64,000 nucleotides of DNA from Agelas oroides (GCA_949130485.1 OX422199.1:536501-600500), one strand, 5' to 3'; counted from the stretch's first letter, positions 32,617 to 44,628 are shown. Notes: generated by a model from the letters alone, not told the origin. Made by a program: numbers and translations.

Positions 32617-33196
32617 ACTGGCAGCTCAAACCAGGAGCCCTGGGTTCAAGACTGCTGGCTCGCTGGCAGCTCAAACCAGGAGCCCCGGGTTCAAGACTGC
32701 TGGCTCACTGGCAGTTCAAACCAGGCAGCTCAAACCGGGAGCCCCGGGTTCAAGACCGCTGGCTCGCTGGCGGCTCAAACCGGGAGCCCTGGGTTCAAGA
32801 CTGCTGACTCACTGGCGGCTCAAACCGGGAGCCCCGGGTTCAAGACTGCTGGCGGAGCCCTGGGTTCAAGACTGCTGGCTCACTGGCAGCTCAAACCGGG
32901 AGCCCCGGGTTCAAGACTGCTGGCGGAGCCCCGGGTTCAAGACTGCTGGCTCACTGGCAGTTCAAACCAGGCAGCTCAAACCGGGAGCCCCGGGTTCAAG
33001 ACCGCTGGCGGAGCCCTGGGTTCAAGACTGCTGGCTCACTGGCAGCTCAAACCGGGAGCCCTGGGTTCAAGACCGCTGGCTCACTGGCAGCTCAAACCGG
33101 GAGCCCTGGGTTCAAGACCGCTGGCTCACTGGCAGCTCAAACCGGGAGCCCTGGGTTCAAGACCGCTTGCTCACTGGCAGCTCAAACCAGGAGCCC
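32617..33196. repeat. 45-bp minisatellite with tRNA-like B-box motif (~13 copies)
   Basis: The unit ggcagctcaaaccgggagcc + ctgggttcaagaccgctggctcact repeats with partial units. The first unit is preceded by tagtgatcagagcactgg (A-box-like), and each unit has gggttcaagac (B-box-like). It therefore looks like amplification of a SINE/tRNA head. Because 45 is a multiple of 3, open frames run through it; these are not genes. Confidence 0.85.
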
Positions 33197-33435
33197 TACC
33201 CCTAGTTGGAGGGGTGTATACCGTATACCACTTCAGTCCCACTCACTCCTCCTCCTCCTCCTCCTTCCCCCTTCACCCCCCTCTCCACCACTAGCTACTC
33301 ACCCTGTGAAGAGAAAGCCACAACTAATTGTCTGGGATGAACCATCTTGTAAGCAGTGCAGTATAATTATGTACCTCGATCACCATAAAATTGCAGCCAC
33401 TGAAACTCATCTTATCTCAAGGTCAAAGGTCAAAT

Positions 33436-33438
<3 letters not shown>

Positions 33439-33519
<81 letters not shown>
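33439..33519. repeat. (CA)n microsatellite
   Basis: About 40 CA dinucleotides in the intron w34-w35 copy. The tract resumes at 33916-33937, so a SINE seems to have landed inside it. Confidence 0.95.
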
Positions 33520-33520
<1 letters not shown>

Positions 33521-33544
33521 CGGACAAACGACAAACGTAAGGAG

Positions 33545-33918
33545 CTCCCCTAATGGGGATATGCCCCCCCAGACCAATTAAGGCTGGGACCCCTGTGCGC
33601 TATTTCAGGGAACACTGGGCCTAGCACTAGACAAACTCCTGAAACCGGGCCAAGCACTCGCAGGACCACTGACTATGCCCCTCCACTGTGGTGTGGGCAC
33701 CCAAAGTCCCACCTGTACCCCAGTGGAATTAGGCACAGCCAGTGGTCTTGTCCTTCCCCAGCCTAGGGCCAGGTTCCCAATTTACTATTTTACTTGGGCC
33801 TGGGTTGGGTGCCAAGTGGAGAAAGAAAGATGTTTTTTTTTTTCTCCTGTGGTAACTGGTGGGACTTGAACCTGTGATCTTTCGATTCACAGTCAAGTGC
33901 TTTAACCACTTGGCCACA
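33545..33918 (-). mobile_element. tRNA-derived SINE inside a CA repeat
   Basis: The minus strand starts with a tRNA-like head (33918-33850): gtggccaagtggttaaagca (A-box), an anticodon-loop-like ctgtgaa, and ggttcaagtccc (B-box). A ~300-bp body follows. CA repeat flanks both sides. Confidence 0.65.
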
Positions 33919-34234
33919 CACACACACACACACACAGCTTCTAGTTCCTCATGCAGTACCAAGGGGTCCAGTTCGAAAGATTATTCGACGACAGAGAGGT
34001 GAGCTTGAGTAATAAACCTTTTTTGTTTGGGTTTTCACTGCACAGGAAATTTTGTCAACTCTGAATATGCATATCATACCTATAAATGAACTGTCTACCA
34101 AGTTGGTCTACTGAGGAATCTCTCAACTGAGTAATGTTCCCTCTCTTCTCCCTGCAGCCCCAGAGCCACGACAACCCAGTGGACAGGGGAAGAGAAACAT
34201 TTGTTTCAAGGGCAAATCTCATCAGAGCAAATAG

Positions 34235-34785
34235 TCCTCACACATGAACTGTAACCATGGAAACACTCACACAATTCACATCATCAGTGATCATGTTTAT
34301 ACTACATTCTGTGCATGTACATGCTAGCCTCGTTCCCAGGCTTCCCCCGTTTTAATTTCGCCGATCTTCCGATTCTGTGTATTATTGTGAATGCAAAGAT
34401 GAAAACGGGGGAAGCCTGGGACAGAGGCTATGCACATGCTTAATCTTTCTGTGTATGAATGTAATGTACAACCTGTTACCTAGGCAACATATAAGAAGGT
34501 TGCTCATCTCTCTTCTACAGTGGTGTTGCCTAGTTATATATCTCGATCCCCCATCCCTCCCTGGGGGTTGTAGAATGACACCCCCCACTAAGGATCTCAC
34601 CTAGCTACTACTTCTTGCAATTACCTCTAATTAGCTACCCCCTGTGAGTATCTTGGGGGTAGGGTTTACACTTGAGGAGTCATGCAAATTACACCCCAAT
34701 ATGTGAATTATTAATCAGGAACAGCTTAAAATAATTGCACAGACATTGATAATGAGCATGTATCAATTAAAATACAACTGTGATA
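34235..34785. other. Spacer between TPR-tail copy 1 and NLR2 stop
   Basis: TPR 3'-UTR-like sequence, then a MITE at 34324-34430, then AT-rich unique sequence. No gene seen. Confidence 0.6.
34324..34430. mobile_element. ~107-bp MITE with an empty site in the paralogous copies
   Basis: Ends tagcctcgttcccaggcttc and, inverted, tagcctctgtcccaggcttc. It interrupts gtgcatgcacatgct, which is uninterrupted in TPR-tail copies 3 (near 53570) and 4 (near 63460); tgtacatgc / tgcacatgc on the two sides is the probable target duplication. Confidence 0.8.
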
Positions 34786-37700
34786 TCAAAATATAGATCT
34801 GCTGCTCAAATACCAGCTCACTCTCTTGTCTACTCCACTACTGGCAATGGATGACCTGTACTTCACAAGGAGCGCCAGTTCTTTTACTGTTGTGTTGTGC
34901 GTGAGAGAGTCAATCAGTTTCTGAGTGCCCTCCTCACCTATGGAATCATCTCGTAAATTCAGTGTTTTCAATGACTTGTTCTTGAGCAGCATTTCAGCAA
35001 ATGCAGTAGCTCCTTTGACTCCAATTGGGTTAAGCCACAGGCTCAAGTTCTGCAGCGTATCATTTGTGCACAGAGCACTCGCTAACTGACATGCTCCATC
35101 TGAGTCAATGTGGCATTGTGCTAGGTCGAGGTGAACAAGGGTGTGGTTTGTCCTCAGCATTTCAGCAAATGCAGTAGCCCCTTTCACTTCAATTGAGTTG
35201 GCCTCCAGGTCCAACAGCTGCAGTGTATCATTTGCGCACAGAGCACTTGCTAACTGACATGCTCCATCTGAGTCAATGTTGCATCGTCCTACATCAAGAC
35301 ACCCAAGGGTGTGGTTTGTCCTCAGCAGTGAAGCCAGTGAGATGGTGTTTTGGAGAGAAAAGTGTGAGCCCCTCATGTGCAACCAGTCTAGCGTGGTGTT
35401 GTGATGGTGTCCACTGATGATCATCTCAACAAATTCTGGAGGGAGGTCATTGATCTCTAGTTCCCTGAGACGTGGGAATGATGACAGCAGACCTCGGAAG
35501 TCATCCACACCACCTGGAATGTCGCTCAACTTAAGAAACTCAAATGAGTTAAGAACTTTCAGTGATGTCATCAGTTGGACAGCGTCTTCCTGACCAATGT
35601 TGGGACTGAGAGACAAGGAGAGTTCTTTTAGATAAGGCACATGAGGGATGATATGGGCAAGGATGGCACAGGATTCTGAGTCTAACTCATTGTATTTTAG
35701 ATCGAGTATTTCCAATTTGTGTATCAATCGTATTGGTAAACCCAACAGATGTTTCACTCCTTCAGATGTGATATCATTCTCACTCAAGTTTATCTCAGAG
35801 ATTCCTCCTGTGTAGTGAGTTTCCTCCTCCACTGCACCTCGCACTACCATTTCCACTCCCTCATCTCCAATGTAGCAAGCTTCAAGGACAATCTTCCAGG
35901 TACAGTCACTGTGAGACACACAGTAGCCCAACGCAAAGCAGTCAAAAGGGGTCACTTTTCTTTCATACTGTTTATCAAGCTGAATGTCAGATAACCCTAG
36001 CAGTTTAGCAGTGACATCATTGTCCCGTGCTTCAAAAAACCAGTGCAGAGTATCAAAGGTGATCCTACCTACAACACCAGCTGAGTCATCACCATCTGAA
36101 TCATTACCATCCGAGTCGTCGCCAGATTCACCATCCGCGTCATCACTAGCTGAGTCATCACCATCCGAGTCGTCGCCAGATTCACCATCCGAGTCATCAC
36201 TAGCTGAGTCATCACCATCCGAGTCGTCGCCAGATTCACCATCCGAGTCATCACTAGCTGAGTCATCACCATCCGAGTCGTCACCAGATTCACCATCCGA
36301 GTCATCACTAGCTGAGTCATCACCAGACTTGTCTGCACACAATGTGTTCAGGTCCTCACTCGGATATTCGTCAAACTTCCTTATTCCACACAGAAACCGC
36401 AGCAACATGTGAAAATGGTGTCGTCGTTTTTTGACTTCCTTGTATTTCTTAAAATGTTTAATCTGTTTCTCCACTGGCTGCTGTGAGAGGTGAAATGCAG
36501 CCAGATACTCTTGCACAGTCAAGTGCAGGAAGTTGTAGGAAACTGCAGTCCCTTCATCAGCATACAACTCTGGGGCACACTGCATCAGACCCAGGGTTTC
36601 AAAGTCCTCTGGGAAATCAGAGAAAATCACCTGCTGATCATGAAGGATTCCTTCGTATGCTATTCTACCCAGTTCACACAGCTGTTGGTAGACATCTTGG
36701 GGCAGGTCACTGAAACTACATACCCTCCATCTCCTCTTCTTGCCATGCACTGGGTGGTCTAACAGGTGGCGCAGGAGCAGACTGCGAACTAGAGAGGAAT
36801 ATAGCTCTGTCATAGTCTTGGGGACTAGGGTCTCGTCTTTCCTGCTGTTTCGGTAGACTTCAACCACAATGGCAGAATTGAGCGGGATGTACATCATGCT
36901 ATTGATGTGGGGGTAACATGAGATGTACTTCTTCAAGTCAGCCAGCAGTGAGGGGTCATTGGGTATGGTGCTCTCTAAATAGGACTGGATGTTGGCTTTG
37001 GTGAATCCCAGGATCTCAATATGTTGGGATATGTGTCTCTTACATTCCAAGTGGAGAAACTCACTTGCCCAGGGACGGCTGGTGATGAGGACTGTGGCCT
37101 CTGGTAGCTCCCTCCCTGTGATGATATTCAGGAAAACAGAACTGTCACAGCGTAATTCCGTTGGGAGCTCATCGTAGCCCTCAAACAGGAGGAGCACTCC
37201 TTTACCCCCCGTTCTTTGGATCACCTCAACTGCTGTTTTCTGGATCTGGTGGTCACAGTATTGGAAGAGGTTGGAGATGTTCTTTGCAGCTTGCACACTC
37301 TTGTCTCGGAGCTTCAGGAGGACAACCAGCTGGTACTGCTGGAGCAACTTTCCCTTCCCCCACTTGCGGCATAGTTTCCAGGCAAAGGTAGATTTTCCCA
37401 CGCCTGGTGCCCCCTCAACAAGGATGCACTTTGGTTGTGACCCATCTGGCAGCTGGGCAATTTGGCCAATGTCTGTAGCTCGCTTTGACTTCTTGATGTC
37501 ATCAATGCTTCCATGGATCGTGTCTCTCATAAACTGATCGGCCTCTGGTCTTGTGATGTCATCTTTTTCAATAAGGGCAAGGTTGATGTATTTCTTGGAT
37601 TTCACTAGCGGCCATTTGTCATAAACTTGTAGTTTCTCTCGTGTGTAGACAGACTTGAGGTAGGAGGCATAGGTATCAACTGCAGAGGTTTGCACACCTG

Positions 37701-37862
37701 GTGTTTGGTGATTGTGTTGGAAGTCACATGCTTGCATGGTGTGTTTTGGTGGTTGCAATTTGTCTGTTCTACGTCGTTTAGCTGGTGGGGAAGATGATGG
37801 CCCAGGCTGGTGTGATGGGTACTGGGGGCATGGCTCTAGCTGTTCAGATGTCAGTTTGCTAC
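34786..37862 (-). CDS. NLR2 exon 3: NACHT and LRR with 54-bp acidic repeat
   Basis: The 5' part, including the KRRRTDK patch, P-loop and Walker B, is almost the same as NLR1; the LRR half is more diverged. Four copies of a 54-bp repeat (GDDSASDDSDGESGDDSD, plus-strand 36082-36333) sit between the helical region and the LRRs, at a different point from the NLR1 insert. Confidence 0.9.
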
Positions 37863-40445
37863 CTGGAGGTACAATAAATATTTCCTTGAGACATGATATT
37901 CCCCACTGAATATGTTGGTTACATGAGTTTAAAGAATCATAGTTCCTTTTCCCATGCCTCCTCACAATTATAGACTGCAGGTAGTAACATACATATCAAT
38001 AGCCTCGTTCCCAGGCCTTCCCCGTTTTTTGTTCTTCTGTTTCACTTTTCCGCTTCCATGTATTATACTGAACGCAAAGCGAAGAACAAAAACGGGAGAG
38101 ACCTGGGAACAAGGCTACATATCGAGTGTTGACTTGTTTCTATGACATCAGATACTTACACTAGGGGGGACATTCTACACTAGGGGACAAACAACTAACA
38201 AGGGAGGAGATTGTTGGGGGACACTTTACACAAGTGTAAAATGTCCACGTGGGGGGACATTATACATGGAGGTTTACATTCTGACATTGGTCTGTTTCTG
38301 TGAGGTTTGAAGTAGTCTTGGTACCAGACTTAACCCCAATCGAGTACAGATCCATAACGATCTCGGCACAATCAGACAGTGTAGTAGTTCTTTGAGCTTT
38401 TAGCTGTAACTATGGTAACCACACTGTGGTCAAAACAACCAACTTCTTTTGCAGCATATAAAATCTACCTTGAGACTTGAGACCTGATTTGACGACTCTT
38501 CCCTTCCTTGGTGTGCTGGCCCTCTTTCCCCTCCCCCTGCCCCTCCTCCCTCTTCCTCTTCCTCCTTGGCTTCCAGAGCTGCTCCCACTGGACACAAGAG
38601 GGTCTACGCTGGCTGGCGTGCTCACTGAGGAGGCAACAGACAAGCAGACGGTAGAGTGTACATCCTGTGATTGACACGAGAAACTGGATGTATGTAGTAG
38701 ACTGTAGTCATAGTTATTACTCCAAATAACACACACCAGTGAGGAAACTGGTGGGAACAATTTCTGGGCAAAGAGGTTGTCCGAGAAAGTTTGAAATCGA
38801 AAGTTATTCTTGTGCATGCATGAACAGATTTTGGACAACTTTAAGACCTTTGCACACAGCTGGTTTTACACACACTTTATGAAGACTCTAGCTAAATAAC
38901 TTGCTTGACATGAGCTGTTTGCTTACACTACGTTGCAAAGACAAAATGAAAGATTGACAGTTCGTTGTAAGTGTAGACCATGAAGAAACTGGCCCTCAAG
39001 CAGACGTGCAGTCCCTTGTGTAAACACTCATAAAGAAAAGTGACTATTTTCATGAACTAAAGTTCTTAAGCCCGTTTACACTAGCACTAGTTTCAAATCG
39101 GGCTTTATTTAGTTGCAGTCATAGGCAGCCACTCCAAAATTTCTGATTCAAGGCCACACCAAATTGATTTCATGTTTCACGGACAACCAAGTCCCAAATG
39201 TTGACCCGGGTGGCAGGCCCAAAAATAAAGAATTAATTTATCACATCCTACAAACTTCGCAGTTGTAGTAATCTGTATTTTCTTGATGTCGGACTCCCTT
39301 CTGACCACATTTAACTTGCATGCTCAACCTCACTGACGATGTTGCCATAGTGTTAGGGCATGAGTAGCTCGTGAGGCTGACCACACCCACTAATGTGCTC
39401 TACCAGTTTTGTTCCAGACTCACAGTTAATGGAGGCACAGTGGAACCCTGATCTATAGGCACCACTGAAAAGCGGCCATCTACGATAATGAGGATACTCG
39501 TTTGGTCCCGAATGTATTTGCATATCTTTGTGTACAATCAAAACCCCTGAAATGTGGAACCCCCGTATTCCGTAAAGCGGATAAGTGTTTCGGTCCCACT
39601 AGTACCAAAACCGTACAAAATTCAGTCAATAATGCAGACGGCCGCATGCCTCTCACGAACTAAGATTGTTCACCACTGCTGATTGATTCAACAACTGTAC
39701 ATTATAATAACACTGGTACACATAGTAGGCTCTGGTTAGCCTTCCTCACCAGCGTACAGCAAGACAGAGCTCTGGAATGCGGCTTCATAGTGCTCAACAG
39801 CACACTGCACTGCCACCCCTACTGAAAGTATGCCAGAAGCCTCTGAAATACAGACGCCGCTATATTCCGGACATGCAGTGGTGGTCCTATGGTGTCCGCA
39901 TTAGAGAGGTTTCACTGTATATACCATGATCCCAGCATAGATAATAGAATGTGTACTAGGATTGGAAACATGCACAACAACAAACTCAGGCCCCTGGGTT
40001 TTTCAGACACCTATTGCCAAGTTTGGTATGCATAAGACTGTCAAGATATGAACTGATCAACTGGTATACTGATTAGTGAAGATTACACATCTACTTATTT
40101 AGCCTAGCAGGCTATACTAGACGGTGCAGTGTAACACAACTCACCTTCTGGTTTTGGTAGTAGCTTCAGCAAGACTTGTGGATTGAGATGCTTCTCTAAA
40201 ACATCGTAGAAGTCTTGATACAGTGGCGGAGCTATCTTGACTGGAGTAATGATACATTGGAGTAGGTCATTAGCTCTTTCAAGTGGAGGGGTTGCTTTGG
40301 CGTTGACAATCCTGTCGTAGTCCTCGTCACCGAGCAGTCGTAGGCCTTTCAAGTCATTAGCGATAAGGGTGAGGTTTCCACGGATTAGCGCAGCAAGGTC
40401 ATTGGCATTCTGTTCAATAGCTTTCACTTGAGGAGAATCGTCCAT
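34786..40445 (-). CDS. NLR2: CARD-like-NACHT-LRR receptor (three exons)
   Basis: Exons on the minus strand are 40445-40145 (effector), 38624-38469 (linker) and 37862-34786 (NACHT-LRR), both introns phase 1, 1,178 codons in all. Exons 2-3 are near-identical to NLR1 in their 5' part, but exon 1 encodes a CARD-like domain instead of DEATH. Key motifs: GAPGVGKST, VLLLFEGYDELP, TSRPWASEFL, FLHLTVQEYLAAFHLSQQP. After the helical region comes an 18-residue acidic repeat, then RI-type LRRs with two 56-residue units. A NACHT-LRR of this type is an intracellular sensor; the ligand is unknown. Confidence 0.87.
36082..36333. repeat. 54-bp in-frame coding minisatellite in NLR2
   Basis: An 18-codon Ser/Asp/Gly/Glu unit repeats about four times with only point changes, keeping the frame. 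Confidence 0.93.
38000..38117. mobile_element. 118-bp MITE, duplicated with NLR2
   Basis: Same element and same CATATCAA target duplication as at 27041-27157. Confidence 0.85.
38469..38624 (-). CDS. NLR2 exon 2: Arg/Gly-rich linker
   Basis: 156 bp, phase 1 to phase 1, GRGRGRRGRGRGKRAST type. Nearly identical to NLR1 exon 2 (one Glu to Gly change in the RG tract). Confidence 0.8.
39403..40144. other. NLR2 intron 1, unique part
   Basis: No similarity to the NLR1 intron seen and no ORF of interest. It separates the duplicated part of the gene from the CARD exon. Confidence 0.55.
40145..40445 (-). CDS. NLR2 exon 1: CARD-like effector
   Basis: From MDDSPQVKAIEQNANDLAAL through IANDLKGLRLLGDEDYDRIV, RANDLLQCIITPV and YQDFYDVLEKHLNPQVLLKL: an all-helical pattern like CARD (L..GL...EDYDRI, RA..LL..I, F...L). 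Donor gtgagt after CCAGAAG, phase 1. The start at 40445 is chosen because it directly precedes the domain; the frame stays open upstream to 40532 with a hydrophobic stretch that might be intron. Confidence 0.7.
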
Positions 40446-42500
40446 TTTTCTCCTGCACAGATCAGAGAGATAGAGTAGCAGTGGCATTACCATGACAACA
40501 AATAAGCCCAAGTATACATACCCAGGTAGCATAGCTCTCGTATGGCCCAGGATATAGTACTAAGCTTACCTACTATCTATGGCTATAGTTATAACACTGT
40601 AGTCCGTGGTTCATCACAGATACAGCAATTTGGTTGGCTACATTTAAGTACCTCTGCAAAATATGCGAAAAGTTCAAGAACTGTGTTACCAGCCGAATTT
40701 TTCATGGCTATATCTGGCTGGGCATGAGACTAAGTTAGTTGGTTGAACAACACACAAACTGTTCGTTTTTGTTCCTTGTTTCTCAATTACTGAACAACTG
40801 TGGGTACCCCATCTGGCATCACTGACTCACTTGCAGAAGTCAAGGTGGACTAATCCATGAAAAAAACAGGTCTCAGAATGAGATTGAGACTAGCCTACTT
40901 TTTTTATATGTAATTATGGATTAGTGTGGCGTCAACTGCAAGTGAAGGGTCAGCAATGCCAGAGGAACAAGCAATGAAAAGTTGGGCATAGGTCTGGAGC
41001 TACTACCAGCACCCACACTCATTTGCTGGGTTAGCTAGCTACCTTGTGGACTGGGGTATCCACAATTGTCCACCAGTATGCAAGCTTTTGGGCGAGGGGC
41101 TGGTCACTGGAAATCTGTACGAGATTTCAACAAGATTATTTTAATCACATGATCATGACAAATTACTGAGAACAGAGAAGAGAATTAAGGTTTTCACATG
41201 ACATCATCACTTTTAAGAATACAACAGCCACCACATTGGAGTACAAGAGGTAGCTTCTATGGTGAATGCAAAAAGACACCTATAATATTTCTAGTATGTG
41301 TTGAATCAGGTGAAATAGTTAAAACAAGCTAAATTGATTGGGGCACTTTGGTTTCGAGCGATACCGCATACACTGCCACATATATACTGTACTCCAAACT
41401 AGTGGTGCAAGTTTTGGTTTATGAATGTATGTGGTTTCAATGACGTAGACGAAAAGGGTCTATATTGAGTACAGAAATTCTTGTATGTCCTGTTTATGTC
41501 CCACATACACTTCTTCCTGCTCAATTTCAATTTGCAATAAGCAACCATTACCAGTCTAGGGGACAGCCAAAGTTATAATTTGGTCCCCAAGACAAGTTTT
41601 GGTTGCCAAATTTGGCAAGGAGGAACCATTTTTGGCCGGACAGAGAACTGAAATCTGAATCCCTTCATGTCTATTTGTCTGAACATGATCTGAATAACCC
41701 ACTGATCAACTCCCAGAGCCAGACTCACACACAGAAACAACGGGAAAGAGTCTGGTGATCAACCTTTACGTTTCCAGTAGCTACCTGTTTTGCCAGGGCT
41801 GTACCCAACACTCACTTAGATAGACTCTTCTAGAACCATTGTCAGGCGAATCGCGCTCTCTAGCTGCTCAGCGAAGTCGAACGGGCTCGCGAACGGGGGA
41901 GTGGACTGGATCCTTGTGCGGTTTACATGTTTAGGATACAGTGGGGGGATCCCCTGGGGAAGTCCCACTTGAAATAATTTGCGTAGCGCCATGCACATTG
42001 GTTCCCTCCTACCAGGAACACACGCTCTACCTGCTACCTCAGTTGCAGCATACAGATGTTGGTGTTGGTGGTGAGGGGTAGAGAGGGGGAGTCCAGGCTA
42101 GTGGATGTTCTTCTGCAGGAGGCCTATAGTATAGGCTATACAAGAGAAGGCTGCTGGACAAGAATAATTTCCCTGTTCGCTAACTCCCATAATTTTGGCC
42201 TACTTTAGGACTGGAGGAGCTGTGGGTCAGTGGGAGGAAATTTGCACCTCTATGTGCAATGAGCTGTAGCTGATGAACCAGTCTCACCTCAATCTGTGTC
42301 AGGAGGTGGACATGTTGAGGGAGACTCTCACCCCAGGTGAAGGAGGGACAAAAATGGAGCGTCTTTGTCTACAACCATCACTTTAGGGACCTATTTAACC
42401 TCAAGTATCCTGCAACTGTGGACAGTTTTGTGACCCAGTCTTCAACACAAGCTCTCCCATACTTCTGATCCCACCTGACCAGATCATGATTACATAGTAC
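40446..42500. other. Intergenic region upstream of NLR2
   Basis: AT-rich unique sequence without a supported gene, which should contain the NLR2 promoter. 42368-42480 repeats the spacer seen at 31499-31620. Confidence 0.6.
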
Positions 42501-44536
42501 ACCGGATCCAGACCCTCCTGTGAGTCATGTGACCATCACATGACGTACCACATGCATCTCACATGACATACCCTGAATGAAACATATCTCCTTTAGTTAG
42601 ACTGGGTGTAACCCGTCCACTGTGTGAAATGTGTTTTCAGCCAGTGTACCCTCATCATAGGCTGGATTACAACTTTATCTATATTGAAGATTGAATCAAA
42701 CATGTACTATCTCTGTGAATGACACGATTGAAGTGCTAGCTATTTCTCACACTATAACACATCATTGTGATGTCACTGTTTCCCAGGTCTTGAGGAGGGG
42801 GAGTTGGAGGAGGAGGAAGAGGGACAGCCATCTCTGCAGCAGACAGCCACCTCTGTAGCTGCTGGCGAAGAAGAGGAAGGAGAATTGGGAGAAGGAACCA
42901 CTAACCAACCCTCCACCTCAGCAAGTACTTCACAGACAAAGGAGGAAGGAGGTGAGAGAGAGAAATGTGGTGTAATAGAGCTAGTGGGAGGGGTCTACAC
43001 CATACCACTTCAGTCCCACTCACTCCTCTTTCTCCTTCCCCCTTCACCCCTCTCCCCCACTAGCTACTCACCCTGTGAAGAGGAAGCCACAACCAATTTG
43101 TCTGGGATGAACCATCTTGTAAGCAGTGCAGTATAGTTATGTAGCTCAACATAAAATTGCAACCACTGAAACTGAACTCCTTATCTCAAGGTCAAAGGTC
43201 AATCCTCGTACACACACACACACACACATGCACATGCACACGCACACACCCACACCCACACACACACACTCGCACACACACACTCACACATCCAAGCACA
43301 CGCATCAACACATGCAAGACACACACATGTACAGACATACATAGACACACACCAGATACACACACACACTCACATGCAGCATGCACACATACTGTCTATA
43401 TGCCAACCCCCATAATCAAAATTAGATTTGGCCCGATAAAATAGTCTACCTCCTGCACACACGCCACCTAACACAATTAAAGCCATCACAACTTGTACAT
43501 ATCACTTAGTACCCAACTAATTTAAGCCAGCTGTACACAAAAAAGATCAGTCATAAGCGCCAGTAAGAGAAAGCCAAGTAAGAACCCAGCAGCCAGGACT
43601 CTTCCAAGAGACAAGGTACATAAGTACACTTCTATCATTAGCTACTGACAGTTCACTGGTGATAATCAATAGTAAAATCAAAACTGTAGGTAGATAAAAC
43701 CATGCAACCTGCAGTAGGACATGGGGGACTCAAACGAGGAAGAACCCATGCTTCAGCTGCAATGCTAGCCAGACTCGTAATTAAACAGGCCTGAAAAGAC
43801 ACTAGTTATTAAAAAGCATACATAGCCCACGTGTAAACCCACGTGCAACGCATCTCAACCAGAAGACCAGGCTGGACTCCGCCCTTTCTGTAGCCAATCA
43901 CAGGTCGGGAGTTTAAAGGAGTCGAAACCTGTGTTTATGCAAAGATCAGACTGGGAACTCCCCTGATGACCAGCAAAAAGAAAACTGTGAACTGGAAACA
44001 GTAGAACAGTCAAATATGTAGTTACTACTGTGATACCCGCACAGTAATGAGCTCAACATTACATTATTCAGCATGCTATATCACACACATGCAAGTCCCC
44101 CCAAAAGGAAAAAATCAAGTATCTCATTTTCACTGACTCAGGATGCAATGGACACATTCCCTGCCACCCTCCTTAACGGGAAAACTTTCCAAACACACAC
44201 ACACATCCCATCCATGCACATCACATACACACAGCTTCTAGTTCCTCAGTCCCAAGAGGACCAGTTCGAAAGATTATCCGCCAACAGAGAGGTGAGCTTG
44301 AGCAACAAACCATTTTTGTTTGGGTTGCCACTGCACAGGAAATTTTGTCAACTCTAAATATACATGTCATACCTATAAATGAACTGTCTACCAAGTTGGT
44401 CTACTGAGGAATCTTCCAACTGAGTGATGGTCCCATCTCTCCCTCTCTTCTCCCTGCAGCTCCAGAGCCACGACAACCCAGTGGACAGGGGAGGAGGAAC
44501 ATTCGTTTCAAGGGCAAATCTCATCAGAGGAAATAG
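42501..44536 (+). pseudogene. TPR 3'-end copy 2 (w30 fragment, w33-w36)
   Basis: A 19-bp end of exon w30 with donor (42501-42519), then w33 (42787-42951, intact frame), w34 (43064-43118, one extra T, frameshift), w35 (44235-44291) and w36 (44460-44536, intact to its TAG). Exons w31 and w32 are missing. The intron before w35 has a ~1-kb expansion within its CA-rich tract (43205-44234). Confidence 0.87.
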
Positions 44537-44628
44537 TCCTTGCACAACATGAACTGTAACCATGGATACACTCACACAATTCACATCATCAGTGATCATG
44601 TTTATACTTCCTTCAGTGCATAAGTAAT

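Larger units (their letters stand above)
32244..34234 (+). pseudogene. TPR 3'-end copy 1 (exons w28, w34, w35, w36)
   Basis: Copies of exon w28 (32244-32494, in-frame loss of 21 bp), w34 (33295-33348), w35 (33938-33998, +4 bp frameshift) and w36 (34158-34234) with their splice sites. Exons w29-w33 are replaced by a 45-bp minisatellite. No upstream TPR exons, so it is a truncated duplicate. Its intron w34-w35 holds a CA tract with a tRNA-derived SINE inserted. Confidence 0.88.
36990..39402. repeat. Segmental duplication, copy B (pairs with 26000-28443)
   Basis: Near-identical to copy A across exon 2, introns and the first half of exon 3, including the MITE at 38000-38117. It ends at cccactaatgtgc (39402), before the CARD exon. 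Confidence 0.9.

Noticed and set aside
32545-33294. Open frames with 15-residue GSSNREPWVQDRWLT repeats
   Set aside because: The 45-bp unit is a multiple of 3, so frames stay open by arithmetic; no homology, and the unit is SINE-like.
33850-33918. Functional tRNA-His gene on the minus strand (loop ctgtgaa)
   Set aside because: The stems do not pair well and a long SINE body is attached; read as a SINE head.
40446-40532. N-terminal hydrophobic extension of the NLR2 CARD-like exon (possible membrane anchor)
   Set aside because: The stretch directly precedes a possible acceptor tctgtgcag before the ATG at 40445 and the other NLRs have no such segment, so it is probably non-coding.
41816-41998. 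60-codon minus-strand ORF
   Set aside because: No recognisable domain, no paralog in the other units and no splice context.
42501-44536. Complete second TPR gene
   Set aside because: No exons upstream of w30 are present in this copy, w31-w32 are missing and w34 has a frameshift.
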